This document shows positions 43,827 through 53,118 of a DNA stretch of 64,000 nt, one piece after another. The DNA lies in NCBI RefSeq assembly GCF_023703795.1, contig NZ_CP098518.1, forward strand, positions 2,666,001 through 2,730,000, in the 5' to 3' direction. The notes under the pieces are model-generated. The model was not told where the DNA came from, ran no database searches, and saw only the letters and a program-made list of their open reading frames with translations. How positions within the stretch are numbered: position 1 is the first letter of the stretch; the number at the start of each line of letters is the position of its first letter. The position numbers and the translations under genes were made by a program. Origin of the DNA: Haloplanus sp. HW8-1. Lineage in GTDB: Archaea > Halobacteriota > Halobacteria > Halobacteriales > Haloferacaceae.

Positions 43827-44558
43827 TCACTCCCGGTCGGTCGTCGCCGCTGCTTTCGCGGCCGCGTCGGCACGTGATCGCACGACTCCGACGACTGCGT
43901 AGACGAACGGCGTGTCGACGAGCGCGATCAGGAGTTTGAGGAGGTACTGGCCGAGCATCAACCCGACGACCACGGACCACGGCGTCGCGGTCCCGACGCC
44001 GGCGTACGTTGGGAGGAGGTAGAACGCGACGCCGACGAAGATGACGGTGTCGATGGCCTGACTCGTCGCCGTCGAGACGATGTTCCGGAGCCAGAGGAAG
44101 TCCCCATCGGTCGCCTCGCGGAGGCGATGAAAGACGATCACGTCCCAGTTCTGACTGACGAGGTAGGCGAGCAGGCTCCCGACGACGACGTTCGTGCTCG
44201 CACCGAGTACCGCACGGAACTGGGCGGGGTCCACGGGCGAGTCCGGGGACGCCGGTGCGAGGATCGTCGACCACACCAGCGCCAGCAACACGAAGTTCAT
44301 CACGAAGGCGACGTTCACCATCACCTGCGCCCCACGCCGGCCGTACAGTTCGGCGTAGCAGTCAGACGCGAAGAACGTGAGCGCGTACGCCAGCGCGGCC
44401 CCGGGAAGGCTGATCTCCGGGCCGATCCGCGGGAGCGCCACCGGGAGCGGGATCGCAAGCACCTTCGCGGCGGTTACCTGTGCGGTGACCAGCGCCGTGA
44501 CGAACAGCGCCAGAAGCGCCACGCGACCGACCGGCCACGCGTTACGACGACCGCTCAT
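43827..44558 (-). CDS. yhhQ: Queuosine-precursor transporter (YhhQ/VUT family)
   Basis: 243 residues, six membrane segments. Family features: VTAQVTAAKVLAIPLPVALP in TM1, AYALTFFASDCYAELYGRRG (the conserved D-x-x-x-E-x-Y-G-R), and SATSQAIDTVIFV-like TM4 (STATSQAIDTVIFVGVAFYL). In bacteria it imports 7-deazaguanine precursors of queuosine; in archaea the likely use is archaeosine synthesis. Its ATG overlaps the stop of the RHH gene (ATGA), so the two are co-translated. Confidence 0.88.
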   Translation of the reverse strand: MSGRRNAWPVGRVALLALFVTALVTAQVTAAKVLAIPLPVALPRIGPEISLPGAALAYALTFFASDCYAELYGRRGAQVMVNVAFVMNFVLLALVWSTILAPASPDSPVDPAQFRAVLGASTNVVVGSLLAYLVSQNWDVIVFHRLREATDGDFLWLRNIVSTATSQAIDTVIFVGVAFYLLPTYAGVGTATPWSVVVGLMLGQYLLKLLIALVDTPFVYAVVGVVRSRADAAAKAAATTDRE

Positions 44559-44731
44559 TCGTCGGACTCCAGTCGCCCGTGTCGGGCGTCGATCTCGTCG
44601 AGCAAGTCGAGATGTTTCCGGATCGACGCCCTGATCGCGTCGCTCCGGTTGACGAACTTCCCGTCCTCGCCGACGTGTTCGTCCAGGTCGGCCAGGAGTT
44701 CGTCGGGGACCTCGACGCTTATCTTCGTCAC
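44555..44731 (-). CDS. Ribbon-helix-helix (CopG/Arc) DNA-binding protein
   Basis: 58 residues from GTG 44731: MTKISVEVPDELLADLDEHV then EDGKFVNRSDAIRASIRKHL, the standard beta-strand and two helices of an RHH dimer. First gene of a two-gene unit with yhhQ (ATGA overlap), so it may regulate this transporter. The start is taken at the GTG because the beta strand must begin there. Confidence 0.8.
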   Translation of the reverse strand: MTKISVEVPDELLADLDEHVGEDGKFVNRSDAIRASIRKHLDLLDEIDARHGRLESDE

Positions 44732-44900
44732 GTCGATCCCTCCAGTTCGTCCCGTTCCACCCGTCCGGCGGCGTGCCGCCAGCGGTATGTCGGCAGTCCT
44801 CTGACGATCATCCTTGGAGCATACACCGACCAGCCGCCGTTTAAGTTCGACGGATTCGGGGGGCACACCTATACCGACGGGGGGCGGACGGTCGGACGAC

Positions 44901-46172
44901 ATGTCCACCGCGTCCATCGAGGCCGTCGACGCACGCGAGATCCTCGACAACCGACTGGAGCCGACCCTCCGGGTCACCGTCGAGACGCCGGCCGGCACCG
45001 GCCAAGCAGACGTCCCACGGGGCCGATCCCGTGGCGACCACGAGGCCCTCGACCTCCGCGACGGCGACGACCGGTATCGCGGCCGCGGGGTCCGGTGTGC
45101 GGTCGCGAACGTCGAGGAACGGATCGCTCCCGCTCTCGTCGGACGCGACGCGACCGCACAGCGGAGCGTCGACGCCTGCCTCACTGACCTGAACGATCCC
45201 GACGATCCGCTCGGCGGCAACGCCATCACCGGCGTCTCGCTCGCCGTCCTGCGAGCGGGAGCGGCGGCGACCGACCAGCCGCTCTACCGGTATCTCGGCG
45301 GCGCCGACGCCCACGTCATCCCCCTGCCCTTCTTCGACCTGATCGAGGGCGGCGAACTCGCCGGCGGCGGCCTTCCCTTTCAGGAACATCAGGTCGTCCC
45401 GGTCGGCGCCGACTCCGTCGCGGAGGCCGTCCGGATGGCCGCCGAAGTGTACTACGAACTCGGCGACATCGTCCGTGCGGAGTACGGCGAGGCGTCCCTC
45501 AACGTCGGCGCTGAGGGCGGATACGTCCCCACCGGCGTCGACGACCCGCGGACGGCCTTCGACCTCGAACTCCGGGCCGTCGAGGCGTGTGGCTACGACG
45601 GCGAGTTCGCCCTCGCCGCTGACGTGGCCGCCTCACAGTTCTACGACGCCGAGACGGGGACCTACGCCCTCCTGGGCGAGCGTCTGTCGCCCGGGGAACT
45701 CCTCGGGTTCTACGAGAACCTCGCCGACGCCTACCCGCTCGTCTCCCTGGAAGATCCCTTCGACCAGGACGACTTCGCGACCACCGCCGACCTGACCGAC
45801 CGCCTCGACGTACAGGTCGTCGGCGACGACCTCTTCGCAACCACGCCCGCCCGTCTCAGGCGGGGCATCGACCACGGCGCCGGGAACGCCCTCCTGTGGA
45901 AAGTGAACCAGGTCGGCACCGTCACCGACGCCGTCGAGGCGGCTCGGCTGGCGACTCGGAACGGCTACGCGGTCCAGGTGTCCGAACGGTCCGGCCAGAC
46001 GCCCGATACGTGGCTCGCCGATCTCGCCGTCGGCCTCGACGCCGGCCAGATCAAGACCGGCGTGACCCGTGGCGAACGCACCGAACAGTACAACCGTCTC
46101 CTCGAAATCGAGGCCGAACTCGGCGACGCCGCGACCTTCGGCCCGCCCGCCGACGGGGTGTTCGACCCGTGA
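44901..46172 (+). CDS. Enolase-like protein (divergent)
   Basis: 423 residues. Metal ligands are kept in ALAADVAASQFYDA (Asp), VSLEDPFDQDDFATT (Glu) and VQVVGDDLFATTPARL (Asp), and the base Lys in LLWKVNQVGTVTDAV. Two enolase signatures differ: the S-G-A-S-T-G loop reads RGRSRGDHEAL, and the S-H-R-S-G-E motif reads SERSGQT, losing the histidine. A TATA box (ACCTATACC, 44867-44875) is 26-34 nt upstream. The stop overlaps the GTG of glycerate 2-kinase, which makes 2-phosphoglycerate, the enolase substrate. Either a fast-diverging enolase or a neofunctionalised paralogue. Confidence 0.75.
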   Translation: MSTASIEAVDAREILDNRLEPTLRVTVETPAGTGQADVPRGRSRGDHEALDLRDGDDRYRGRGVRCAVANVEERIAPALVGRDATAQRSVDACLTDLNDPDDPLGGNAITGVSLAVLRAGAAATDQPLYRYLGGADAHVIPLPFFDLIEGGELAGGGLPFQEHQVVPVGADSVAEAVRMAAEVYYELGDIVRAEYGEASLNVGAEGGYVPTGVDDPRTAFDLELRAVEACGYDGEFALAADVAASQFYDAETGTYALLGERLSPGELLGFYENLADAYPLVSLEDPFDQDDFATTADLTDRLDVQVVGDDLFATTPARLRRGIDHGAGNALLWKVNQVGTVTDAVEAARLATRNGYAVQVSERSGQTPDTWLADLAVGLDAGQIKTGVTRGERTEQYNRLLEIEAELGDAATFGPPADGVFDP

Positions 46173-47515
46173 CGACCGTCCGCAACCGATCGGCGCTCAC
46201 CGACCACGGCAACGCCGAGGCTCGCGACCACCTGATCGACGTCGCCGAGGCGGCCATCGAGGCCGTCCATCCCCGGCGGACCGTCCCCGCCACCGTGACA
46301 CGCGACGGCGACCGTCTCCGGATCGGGGACCGGACCGTCGACCTCGGTGCCGTGAACGACGTCTACCTCCTCGGTGCGGGGAAGGGTGCGGCCGCCGTCG
46401 CCGCCGAACTGCTCGCGGTCCTCGGGACCAGAGTTACGGACGGCGTCGTCGCGGAGAAAGCGGGTGCCGGGACGGACCTCGACGGGGTAACCGTCGTCGA
46501 CGCCGGCCATCCGATCCCCGACGCGGAGAGCCTGCGGGCCGGCCGACGGGCACTGGAACTCGCGGACGCCGCCGGCCCCGAGGATCTGGTGATCGTCGCC
46601 GTCACAGGTGGTGCCTCGGCGACGCTCGCGGCACCTGCCGGCGACTGCTCGCTCGACGACCTCGCGGACGCGACCGACCGTCTCCTGCGGGCCGGACTCC
46701 CGATCGACCGGGTGAACGCGGTCAGGAAACACTGCTCGGCGCTCAAGGGCGGACGACTGGCCGAACGGATCGTGCCGGCGACGCTCGCGACACTCGTCGT
46801 CGTCGACGAACCCGCCGGAGACCCCTGGGGACCGACCGTCGGCGACGACACGACGTTCGCCGACGCACTCGCCGTCCTCGACCGGCATGGCCTGACCGAC
46901 GCGGTTCCGTCGGCCGTCGTCCGCCGTCTCCGACACGGCCGCGAGGGGCGGGTTCGGGAGACGCCCGCGGCGGTCGCCCCCGACGATCCGGTCGTCGTCC
47001 TCGCGGGACCGACCGACACGGTCGAGGCCGCACGGGATCGGGCGGCCGAACTCGGCTACGAGCCGTTGATCCTCTCTTCGACGGTCGAAGGAGAGAGCCG
47101 CGAGGTGGCGACCTGTCTGGCGGCCGTCGCCCGCGAAGCGACGACACACGAGCGACCGGTCGCCCCGCCCTGCGTGCTGATCTCCGGGGGCGAGACGACC
47201 GTTCGCGTCGGCACCGACGCGGGCGATGGCGGGCCAAACCAAGAGTTCGCACTCCGTTCGGCCGTCGCCCTCGCCGACGATCCGACGGTCACGACGCTCG
47301 CACTGGGGACCGACGGTACCGACGGGCCGACCGACGTCGCCGGTGGCCTCGTCGATCACACGACCGTCCCGCGCCTCGGCGCGGCGGGACTGGACGCGGC
47401 CGCCCACCTCCGCCGGCACGACGCGGCGACGGCGCTCCGGGCGGTCGACGACGCGGTGGTGACGGGACCGACGGGGACGAACGTGATGGACCTCCGTGTG
47501 ACCCTCGTCGAGTGA
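46169..47515 (+). CDS. Glycerate 2-kinase (GckA/MOFRL family)
   Basis: 448 residues from the GTG at 46169, overlapping the enolase-like stop. N-terminal DUF4147 domain with DVYLLGAGKGAAAVAAELLA and VTVVDAGHPIPDAESLRAGR, nucleotide loop LVIVAVTGGASATLAAPAGD and VNAVRKHCSALKGGRLAERI. The C-terminal MOFRL domain has VLISGGETTVRVG and TLALGTDGTDGPTDVAGGLV. It phosphorylates D-glycerate to 2-phosphoglycerate, as in the branched Entner-Doudoroff route, feeding enolase. Confidence 0.9.
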   Translation: MTTVRNRSALTDHGNAEARDHLIDVAEAAIEAVHPRRTVPATVTRDGDRLRIGDRTVDLGAVNDVYLLGAGKGAAAVAAELLAVLGTRVTDGVVAEKAGAGTDLDGVTVVDAGHPIPDAESLRAGRRALELADAAGPEDLVIVAVTGGASATLAAPAGDCSLDDLADATDRLLRAGLPIDRVNAVRKHCSALKGGRLAERIVPATLATLVVVDEPAGDPWGPTVGDDTTFADALAVLDRHGLTDAVPSAVVRRLRHGREGRVRETPAAVAPDDPVVVLAGPTDTVEAARDRAAELGYEPLILSSTVEGESREVATCLAAVAREATTHERPVAPPCVLISGGETTVRVGTDAGDGGPNQEFALRSAVALADDPTVTTLALGTDGTDGPTDVAGGLVDHTTVPRLGAAGLDAAAHLRRHDAATALRAVDDAVVTGPTGTNVMDLRVTLVE

Positions 47516-47550
47516 GGACTGCGCTACGACCTCGTCTCGTGGCCAGCGGG

Positions 47551-49725
47551 TCAGGCTTTCGCCGTCTCCCCACCGGGCCGGTCGCGGCGTCCGCCGAGCG
47601 TCACCACGAACAGCACGGCGAGGCCGACGCCGTACGCCGCCATCAGCGGAACGGTGACCATGAACATCGTCATCACGTCCGCCGGCGTGGCGACGGCGGC
47701 GAACGCTAGGATCCCGACCGTCACCTCGCGCCAGCGGTCGCGCATCGATCGGTAGGAGACGCCGGCGGCGTTGAGCAGGAGCATCAGGACGGGCACGTCG
47801 GCCAAGAGGCCGATGCCGGCCGTGGTGAAGAAGATGAGCCAGAAGAAGTTGGTGATGCGGTAGGCGATCACCATGTCCGCCCGGACCCCGTCGGCGACGA
47901 GATAGGAGATGACCGTCGGCGCGACGGTCGTATAGCCGAGGACGAAGCCACCGAAGAGGCCGACCACGAGGGCGGCGGCCCACCCGAAGATGACGTTGCG
48001 GTTACCGCGGACGAACCCCCGTTTTCTGAGCGCCGGCCACGCGTAGTACGCGACCATGGGGAGCGTGACGAGGACGGCGACGAGCGTCGAGAACTTCACC
48101 TCGAAGATCAGCGCCTCCATCGGGTGGAGCGCGACGACGGTGATGTCGTCGGTCGCCGTCACCTGAGCCGGCATCTGCGAGAGGAACTGGTCGAACACGC
48201 GACCGATGCCGCCGGTGTAGAGCCAGCCGAACGTCGACGCGAGGACGAGGCCGAACACGGCCGCGATGCGGAAGGCTCGGGAGGTGAGGCTATCGAGGAC
48301 GAAGGCGACGTCGGTGTAGTAGCCGCCGATGTCGTCCTCGTCCGTCTCGCCGTCGGTGAACTCGTCGAGGAAGGTACCGCCGGCGCGACTCGCCCGGTCG
48401 CCCAGTTCCTCGCTCGTCGACTGCGGGTCGGAGGCGTCCGCCTCCTCCCGTATCGCCTCTATCTCGTCGAACCGCTCGAAGATGGCGCGGGCCTTCTCCT
48501 TGTCCCCGTCGTCTACTGCCTCGCCGGCCAACTCCGTCGCCTCCGCTTCGCTCAACTCGCTGAAAGCCTCCGGTGGGGCAGCCCGGATCCCGTCGGCGTC
48601 GAGTTCCGCGAGATCGATCTCGGTCGGATCGCCGACCGCGGTCGGTTCGACCGCCGCGTCGAGTTCGGCGTAGACGTAGTACATGAACCCGATCGCCCCG
48701 GCGACGAGGGCGCCGACTGCCGTCCACAGCGCGAGGCCGACGGCGCGGGAGACGGGCAGGGTCGATCCGGGGGCGACGAGCCGTCGGCTGCTACCCATCC
48801 ACGCCAGCAGGTCGTTGGCGCGGGCGAGGCCGCCGTACGTGAAGAAGCCGTACACCACCAGGCCGCCGACGACGCCGATGCCGAGGATGACGTTCCAGTG
48901 GCGGCCGGCGGCCGTCCACACGTCGAGGCGCTGGCTTCCCCGTTTGGCCGTCACCACGACCTTCGCGAGATAGAGGCTGAAGCCATAGAGGACGAGCATC
49001 GGCACCGCCCACATGATCTGGGTGAACGGGTCCGGCGGCGTAAAGAGCGCACCGGCGGCGACCATGCCGACGACGGCGTATCGCCAGCGGTCACGGAACG
49101 TCTCGTAGGGGACGATTTCGGCGTACGAGAGCGCGCTCATCGCCAGAGGCAGTTGGGCCGCGAGGCCGAAAGAGAGCGTGAGCAGGAAGATGAACTGCGC
49201 CCAGAGGACGATGGAGTAGGTCGGGGTGAAGCCGGCCGCGATGGCGTTGTTGGCGAGAAAGGAGAACATCACGGGGAAGAAGACGGCGTAGCCGTAGACG
49301 AGGCCGGCGACGAAGAGGACGGCCGACAGCAGTCCACCGGCGACGAGTTTCCACCGCGAAACCGGTGACGACGGCCACAGGCCACGCTCCCGCAGAGCGT
49401 CGCGGGAGAAGTAGACGAAGATGGGTAATCCGAGGATGATCCCGACGACGAGTCCGATCTTCGCCTGGAGGAGGATCACGTCGAACGGCGTCTGGGCGAT
49501 GATCTTGAGTTCCGTCGCGGTCGCCTGGGACATCTTCGCTTCGGTGACGTTCCGAAGGAACTCCCAGATGTAGAGCCGAAGGGCGTAAAACGAGCCGATG
49601 AACCCGACGAGGAAGACGAGGAACACCTTCTGGAGATCCTTCTGGGCGGAGCGGAGCATCGCACCGGCGGTCTCCCGCCCCGCGTCCAGCGTCTGTCTGG
49701 TGTCCTCGTCGAGGGCGCTCGACAT
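47551..49725 (-). CDS. tatCt: Twin-arginine translocase subunit TatCt (fused double TatC)
   Basis: 724 residues with two TatC-like membrane domains (about 30-290 and 470-715) joined by an acidic linker. Domain 1: VFLVFLVGFIGSFYALRLYI ... LQAKIGLVVGIILGLPIFVY. Domain 2: MEALIFEVKFSTLVAVLVTL PM, then YYAWPALRKRGFVRGNRNV. This fourteen-TM fusion is specific to haloarchaea, which export most secreted proteins through Tat. Divergent from tatCo with a 158-bp shared upstream region. TATA-like AAAAGATTGATG lies about 25-30 nt upstream. Confidence 0.92.
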   Translation of the reverse strand: MSSALDEDTRQTLDAGRETAGAMLRSAQKDLQKVFLVFLVGFIGSFYALRLYIWEFLRNVTEAKMSQATATELKIIAQTPFDVILLQAKIGLVVGIILGLPIFVYFSRDALRERGLWPSSPVSRWKLVAGGLLSAVLFVAGLVYGYAVFFPVMFSFLANNAIAAGFTPTYSIVLWAQFIFLLTLSFGLAAQLPLAMSALSYAEIVPYETFRDRWRYAVVGMVAAGALFTPPDPFTQIMWAVPMLVLYGFSLYLAKVVVTAKRGSQRLDVWTAAGRHWNVILGIGVVGGLVVYGFFTYGGLARANDLLAWMGSSRRLVAPGSTLPVSRAVGLALWTAVGALVAGAIGFMYYVYAELDAAVEPTAVGDPTEIDLAELDADGIRAAPPEAFSELSEAEATELAGEAVDDGDKEKARAIFERFDEIEAIREEADASDPQSTSEELGDRASRAGGTFLDEFTDGETDEDDIGGYYTDVAFVLDSLTSRAFRIAAVFGLVLASTFGWLYTGGIGRVFDQFLSQMPAQVTATDDITVVALHPMEALIFEVKFSTLVAVLVTLPMVAYYAWPALRKRGFVRGNRNVIFGWAAALVVGLFGGFVLGYTTVAPTVISYLVADGVRADMVIAYRITNFFWLIFFTTAGIGLLADVPVLMLLLNAAGVSYRSMRDRWREVTVGILAFAAVATPADVMTMFMVTVPLMAAYGVGLAVLFVVTLGGRRDRPGGETAKA

Positions 49726-49852
49726 AGTTCACCGAACCCGTCTCGTCGTCATCAATCTTTTCTCTCCCGGCCGGTACGGCGTGGCCGACGGCGCAGTGTC
49801 GGCGACTCGAGTCGATCGGGACGACGGACGCTGCTCGACCGATGGAAAAAGG

Positions 49853-49860
49853 CCTATAAC
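49853..49860 (+). promoter_or_regulatory. TATA box of tatCo
   Basis: CCTATAAC, 24-31 nt before the ATG at 49884, in the divergent tatCt/tatCo control region. Confidence 0.55.
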
Positions 49861-49883
49861 AGCCGGGAGGATAGTTCGGGTGA

Positions 49884-51302
49884 ATGGCTGAGGAATCGGA
49901 GTCGGATCCGCCGTCCGGTGGAGCGGCTGACGGCGATTCGGCGGAGCCGACGGACCCGGACGCCACCGAGTCCGACGGCCGCGATTCCGACGACTCGACG
50001 CCCGACCCCGACGACTCGACGCTCGATCCCGAGACGGACACCGTCTACTCCCCCGAGGACGCCCCCGAGGCTGGCGGCTCCATCGACGACTTCCTCGACG
50101 ACGAGTCGGTCGCCGCCGACGAGACGGCGCCGGAGGGTGCGACGGGGTCGACCGATCCCTACGACATCGACGAACGCCGGAGCGTCTCCGACGCTATCGG
50201 TGCTCCCGCCGACGACGAGGACCTCGCGGAGGATCCGGAACTCGAACTCGCGTCCGAAGTGACCGGCGACACGACGAGCAACGAGGAGCCTCCGGCTGAC
50301 GCGGAATCCGGGGGGGACGACAGCCCGTCCGACCGGTCGACCGCCGCCGCCGCACACGCGGACGACGGGATCCCCGACGACGCGCCGGTCAACCGGGGCG
50401 AGACGGCGTCGACCGCTGACGGCCCGGCCGCCGAGGCGGACACCGGGGCCGGCACCTGGGACGAATCGGGGTTGGTGACCCCGGACGCGCCGGGCGACGA
50501 TCATCCCCCGCAACCGGCGCCCGGCCCAGCGGGTGAGGGTGGCGATCCGGACGACGGCATCCTCGGCGAGGGGCCGGCCTCGGACGAGGAGATGCCGCTC
50601 GCGGCCCACATCGAGGAGATGATCCGCCGGCTGGCGGTCGTGCTCGTCGTCGGCGGCGTTGTCGGCCTCGCGGTCTTCCCGATTGCCGATCAGGTCATCA
50701 ACTACCTCTGGAACGCCCACATCCCGGGGGCGGCGACGGATCCGGACCTGCGCCCGCGCCTCTACGGCCCGCTCGAACTCCTGGTCACCGAACTCAAGGT
50801 GGCCGCCCTCGCGGGGTTCGTCGTGGGCCTCCCCATCGCCGTCTACGAGACGTATCTGTTCATGCGTCCCGGGCTCTTTCCCCGCGAACGCCGCTATTAC
50901 CTCGCCGCCGTCCCGACCAGCCTCGTCCTGGCGCTGATCGGCGTCGGCTTCGCCCACTTCGTCGTCCTCCCGGCCATCTTCGCGTACTTCACCGTCTACA
51001 CCGAGGAGTCGGTCGAACTCATCGCGTTCGGCCTCAAGGAGACGTTCGGGCTCATCCTCGTGCTCATGGGCTACATGGCCATCGTCTTCCAGATCCCGCT
51101 GTTCATCATGCTCGCGATCATGATGAACCTCACCACCCGGGAGTGGATGGAGGGGCGCCGCCTGCTGTTCTGGGGTGGCTTCCTCGGGCTCTCCTTTCTC
51201 GTCAGTCCGGATCCGACCGGCATGGCGCCGATCATCGTCGCCGCGACGATGATCTCGCTGTTCGAAGGGACGCTGGCCTTGCTCCGCTGGACGGGGAACT
51301 GA
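49884..51302 (+). CDS. tatCo: Twin-arginine translocase subunit TatCo with acidic N-terminal extension
   Basis: 472 residues. The first ~230 residues are very acidic and low-complexity (D/E/S/T/P). The six-TM TatC domain follows: MPLAAHIEEMIRRLAVVLVV, TELKVAALAGFVVGLPIAVY, ETYLFMRPGLFPRERRYYLA and FQIPLFIMLAIMMNLTTREW. The E-M-x-x-R-L-like start of TatC and the P-x-L-x-x-x-E loop are the signal-peptide-binding region. Divergent from tatCt. The long acidic head is typical of halophile TatCo. Confidence 0.9.
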   Translation: MAEESESDPPSGGAADGDSAEPTDPDATESDGRDSDDSTPDPDDSTLDPETDTVYSPEDAPEAGGSIDDFLDDESVAADETAPEGATGSTDPYDIDERRSVSDAIGAPADDEDLAEDPELELASEVTGDTTSNEEPPADAESGGDDSPSDRSTAAAAHADDGIPDDAPVNRGETASTADGPAAEADTGAGTWDESGLVTPDAPGDDHPPQPAPGPAGEGGDPDDGILGEGPASDEEMPLAAHIEEMIRRLAVVLVVGGVVGLAVFPIADQVINYLWNAHIPGAATDPDLRPRLYGPLELLVTELKVAALAGFVVGLPIAVYETYLFMRPGLFPRERRYYLAAVPTSLVLALIGVGFAHFVVLPAIFAYFTVYTEESVELIAFGLKETFGLILVLMGYMAIVFQIPLFIMLAIMMNLTTREWMEGRRLLFWGGFLGLSFLVSPDPTGMAPIIVAATMISLFEGTLALLRWTGN

Positions 51303-51398
51303 CTCCTCCCGTGTGAACCGTACTCGAACGAACCGTTCGGATGGCGTCCATCCACGTCCCAAGGAACGCTCTTGTAGTGGACGGGCGTAGCAGACCTC

Positions 51399-52028
51399 AT
51401 GACGACGGTTCTGCTCGCGCGACACGGCGAGACGGCGTGGAATCGCGACGGCCGACTTCAGGGCTGGGCACCGACGCCGCTGACCGACCGTGGCCACGAA
51501 CAGTCGCGGGCGCTCGCGGCCGCCGTCGCGGCCGACTACGACGTGGACCGGGTGCTCGCGTCCGACCTCCGGCGGGCCAGACAGACCGTCTCCTACCTAG
51601 CCGACAGCGTCGGCCGCGAGCCGACCTACGAGTCGGCGTGGCGCGAACGCGACTTCGGCCGGTATCAGGGCCTCCCCCGCGAGGCGGTGTTCGAGGACCA
51701 CGACAGACTGTCGCTCGTCCGCGCGGGCCACGAGGCGGTCGACGCCCGGCCGGAGAGCGGCGAGAGCCTCCGCGACGTGCGCGAACGCGTCCTCGCCGGC
51801 TGGGAGCGGGTCCTCGCCGAGAGCGGCGCCGACGAGACGGTGGCCATCGTCGCCCACGGCGGCCCACTTCGCCTCCTCCTCGGTGCCGTCGAGGACCGCG
51901 ACGTCGTCTCCGCCGTGGTCGAGGGCGAACAGCACAACTGCGGGCTGAACGAACTGCGCGTCGACCGCGGCCGGGCCCGTCTCGTCGCCGAGAACCGGAC
52001 GGAGTTCCTCGACGGCGTCTCGGCGTAG
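51399..52028 (+). CDS. Histidine phosphatase (phosphoglycerate-mutase-like) family protein
   Basis: 209 residues. Active-site MTTVLLARHGETAWNRDGRL (phospho-His in RHGE), VLASDLRRARQTVSYLADSV (second Arg), WRERDFGRYQGLPRE (Glu) and ETVAIVAHGGPLRLLLGAV (second His). All catalytic residues are present. Substrate uncertain; cofactor-dependent mutase or sugar-phosphate phosphatase. A TATA-like CTCTTGTAG lies about 27 nt upstream of the ATG. Confidence 0.88.
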   Translation: MTTVLLARHGETAWNRDGRLQGWAPTPLTDRGHEQSRALAAAVAADYDVDRVLASDLRRARQTVSYLADSVGREPTYESAWRERDFGRYQGLPREAVFEDHDRLSLVRAGHEAVDARPESGESLRDVRERVLAGWERVLAESGADETVAIVAHGGPLRLLLGAVEDRDVVSAVVEGEQHNCGLNELRVDRGRARLVAENRTEFLDGVSA

Positions 52029-52137
52029 CTCCACACCCTTCGCCGAGCGAAGCACGTCGGGCGGTGATCGAGCGTGGCGGGATCCGTGAGCGTCCGCGAC
52101 GCCGTCCACGGGATCGGGGCGGCGTGCGACCGTGTGG

Positions 52138-53022
52138 TCAGTCCTCGCCGACCGGATACTCCTGTTCGAACACGTCCGCGACGACCGGGTCGTCCGCGTC
52201 CGCCGTTTCGTCTTCCGGGCTCACGCTCCCGGTCCGGTAGCCGTGCAGGTCGAGCGTAACGTGATCGAAGCCGACGTCCGTGAGATGCTCGCGGGCGGCC
52301 CGGACGAACTCTCGGTCGAGCGCGGCGTCGAGTTCGTCGGGGGCGACCTCGATGCGCGCGAGGCCGTCGTGATCGCGGACGCGGAACTGGGAGAACCCCC
52401 ACGTTCGGAGCAGCGTCTCGGCCTTCTCGACTCTGGTGAGTCGCTCCTCGGTCACCTCAAGTCCGGTCGGGATGCGCGAGGAGAGACACGCCATCGAGGG
52501 TTTGTCCGCGACGGAGAGGTCGTATCGCTCGGCGGCCGCCCGAACCTCGTCTTTGGTCAGATCGTGTGCCAGCAGCGGCGAGAACACGTCGAGTTCCTCG
52601 ACGGCGCGGAGGCCGGGACGGTGTCCCTCGCCGGGGTCCGAGGCGTTCGTCCCGTCACAGACGGTGCCGACACCCAGGTTCCGGGCCACCTCGTACATCT
52701 TCCCCAAGCGCATCGTCCGGCAGTGGTAACACCGGTCGTCGCCGTTCGCGACGAAGTCGGGGTCGTCGAGTTCGGAGAACGTCACCGTCTCGTGGCGGAT
52801 CCCGATCTCCTCGGCGACGCGGATCGCGTCGTCGAGTTCGTCCGCGGGGAGCGTCTCGCTTCTGGCCGTACAGGCCACGGCGTCGTCCCCGAGGACGTCG
52901 TGAGCGAGCGCGGCGACGACCGCCGAGTCGACGCCGCCGGAGAACGCGACGACGACCCCGTCGCGCTCGGCGAGGGCCGTGCGGGCGGCATCGAGCTTCG
53001 CGTCGAGACTGGTCATCGTCAC
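52138..53022 (-). CDS. larE: LarE-type ATP-dependent sacrificial sulfur transferase
   Basis: 294 residues. PP-loop VVVAFSGGVDSAVVAALAHD binds ATP. Three cysteines lie at the expected places: GDDRCYHCRTMRLGKMYEVA (two) and KPSMACLSSRIPTGLEVTEE (one). That is the three-cysteine form believed to hold an iron-sulfur cluster, rather than the form that donates sulfur from one cysteine. LarE builds the nickel-pincer cofactor of lactate racemase-like enzymes, but no larB or larC is adjacent. Confidence 0.88.
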   Translation of the reverse strand: MTMTSLDAKLDAARTALAERDGVVVAFSGGVDSAVVAALAHDVLGDDAVACTARSETLPADELDDAIRVAEEIGIRHETVTFSELDDPDFVANGDDRCYHCRTMRLGKMYEVARNLGVGTVCDGTNASDPGEGHRPGLRAVEELDVFSPLLAHDLTKDEVRAAAERYDLSVADKPSMACLSSRIPTGLEVTEERLTRVEKAETLLRTWGFSQFRVRDHDGLARIEVAPDELDAALDREFVRAAREHLTDVGFDHVTLDLHGYRTGSVSPEDETADADDPVVADVFEQEYPVGED

Positions 53023-53078
53023 CTCGTTCCGTGCCGACGGGCAAAAGCCCGTTGTCTACAGGCAGAGCAGGCCGAGTG

Positions 53079-53099
53079 CCTCGGGGATTGACCCCGAGG
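53079..53099. repeat. Left-end hairpin of the IS200/IS605 element
   Basis: CCTCGGGG, loop ATTGA, CCCCGAGG is a perfect 8-bp stem. The 12-mer TTGACCCCGAGG inside it recurs at 55075-55086 at the right end, so the hairpin spans the left element boundary. Confidence 0.55.
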
Positions 53100-53118
53100 G
53101 TGAAGGCCGTACGCTCCG

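Noticed and set aside
47551-49368. Several long ORFs opposite tatCt
   Set aside because: Low-complexity mirror frames of a conserved membrane protein; no motif or plausible start.
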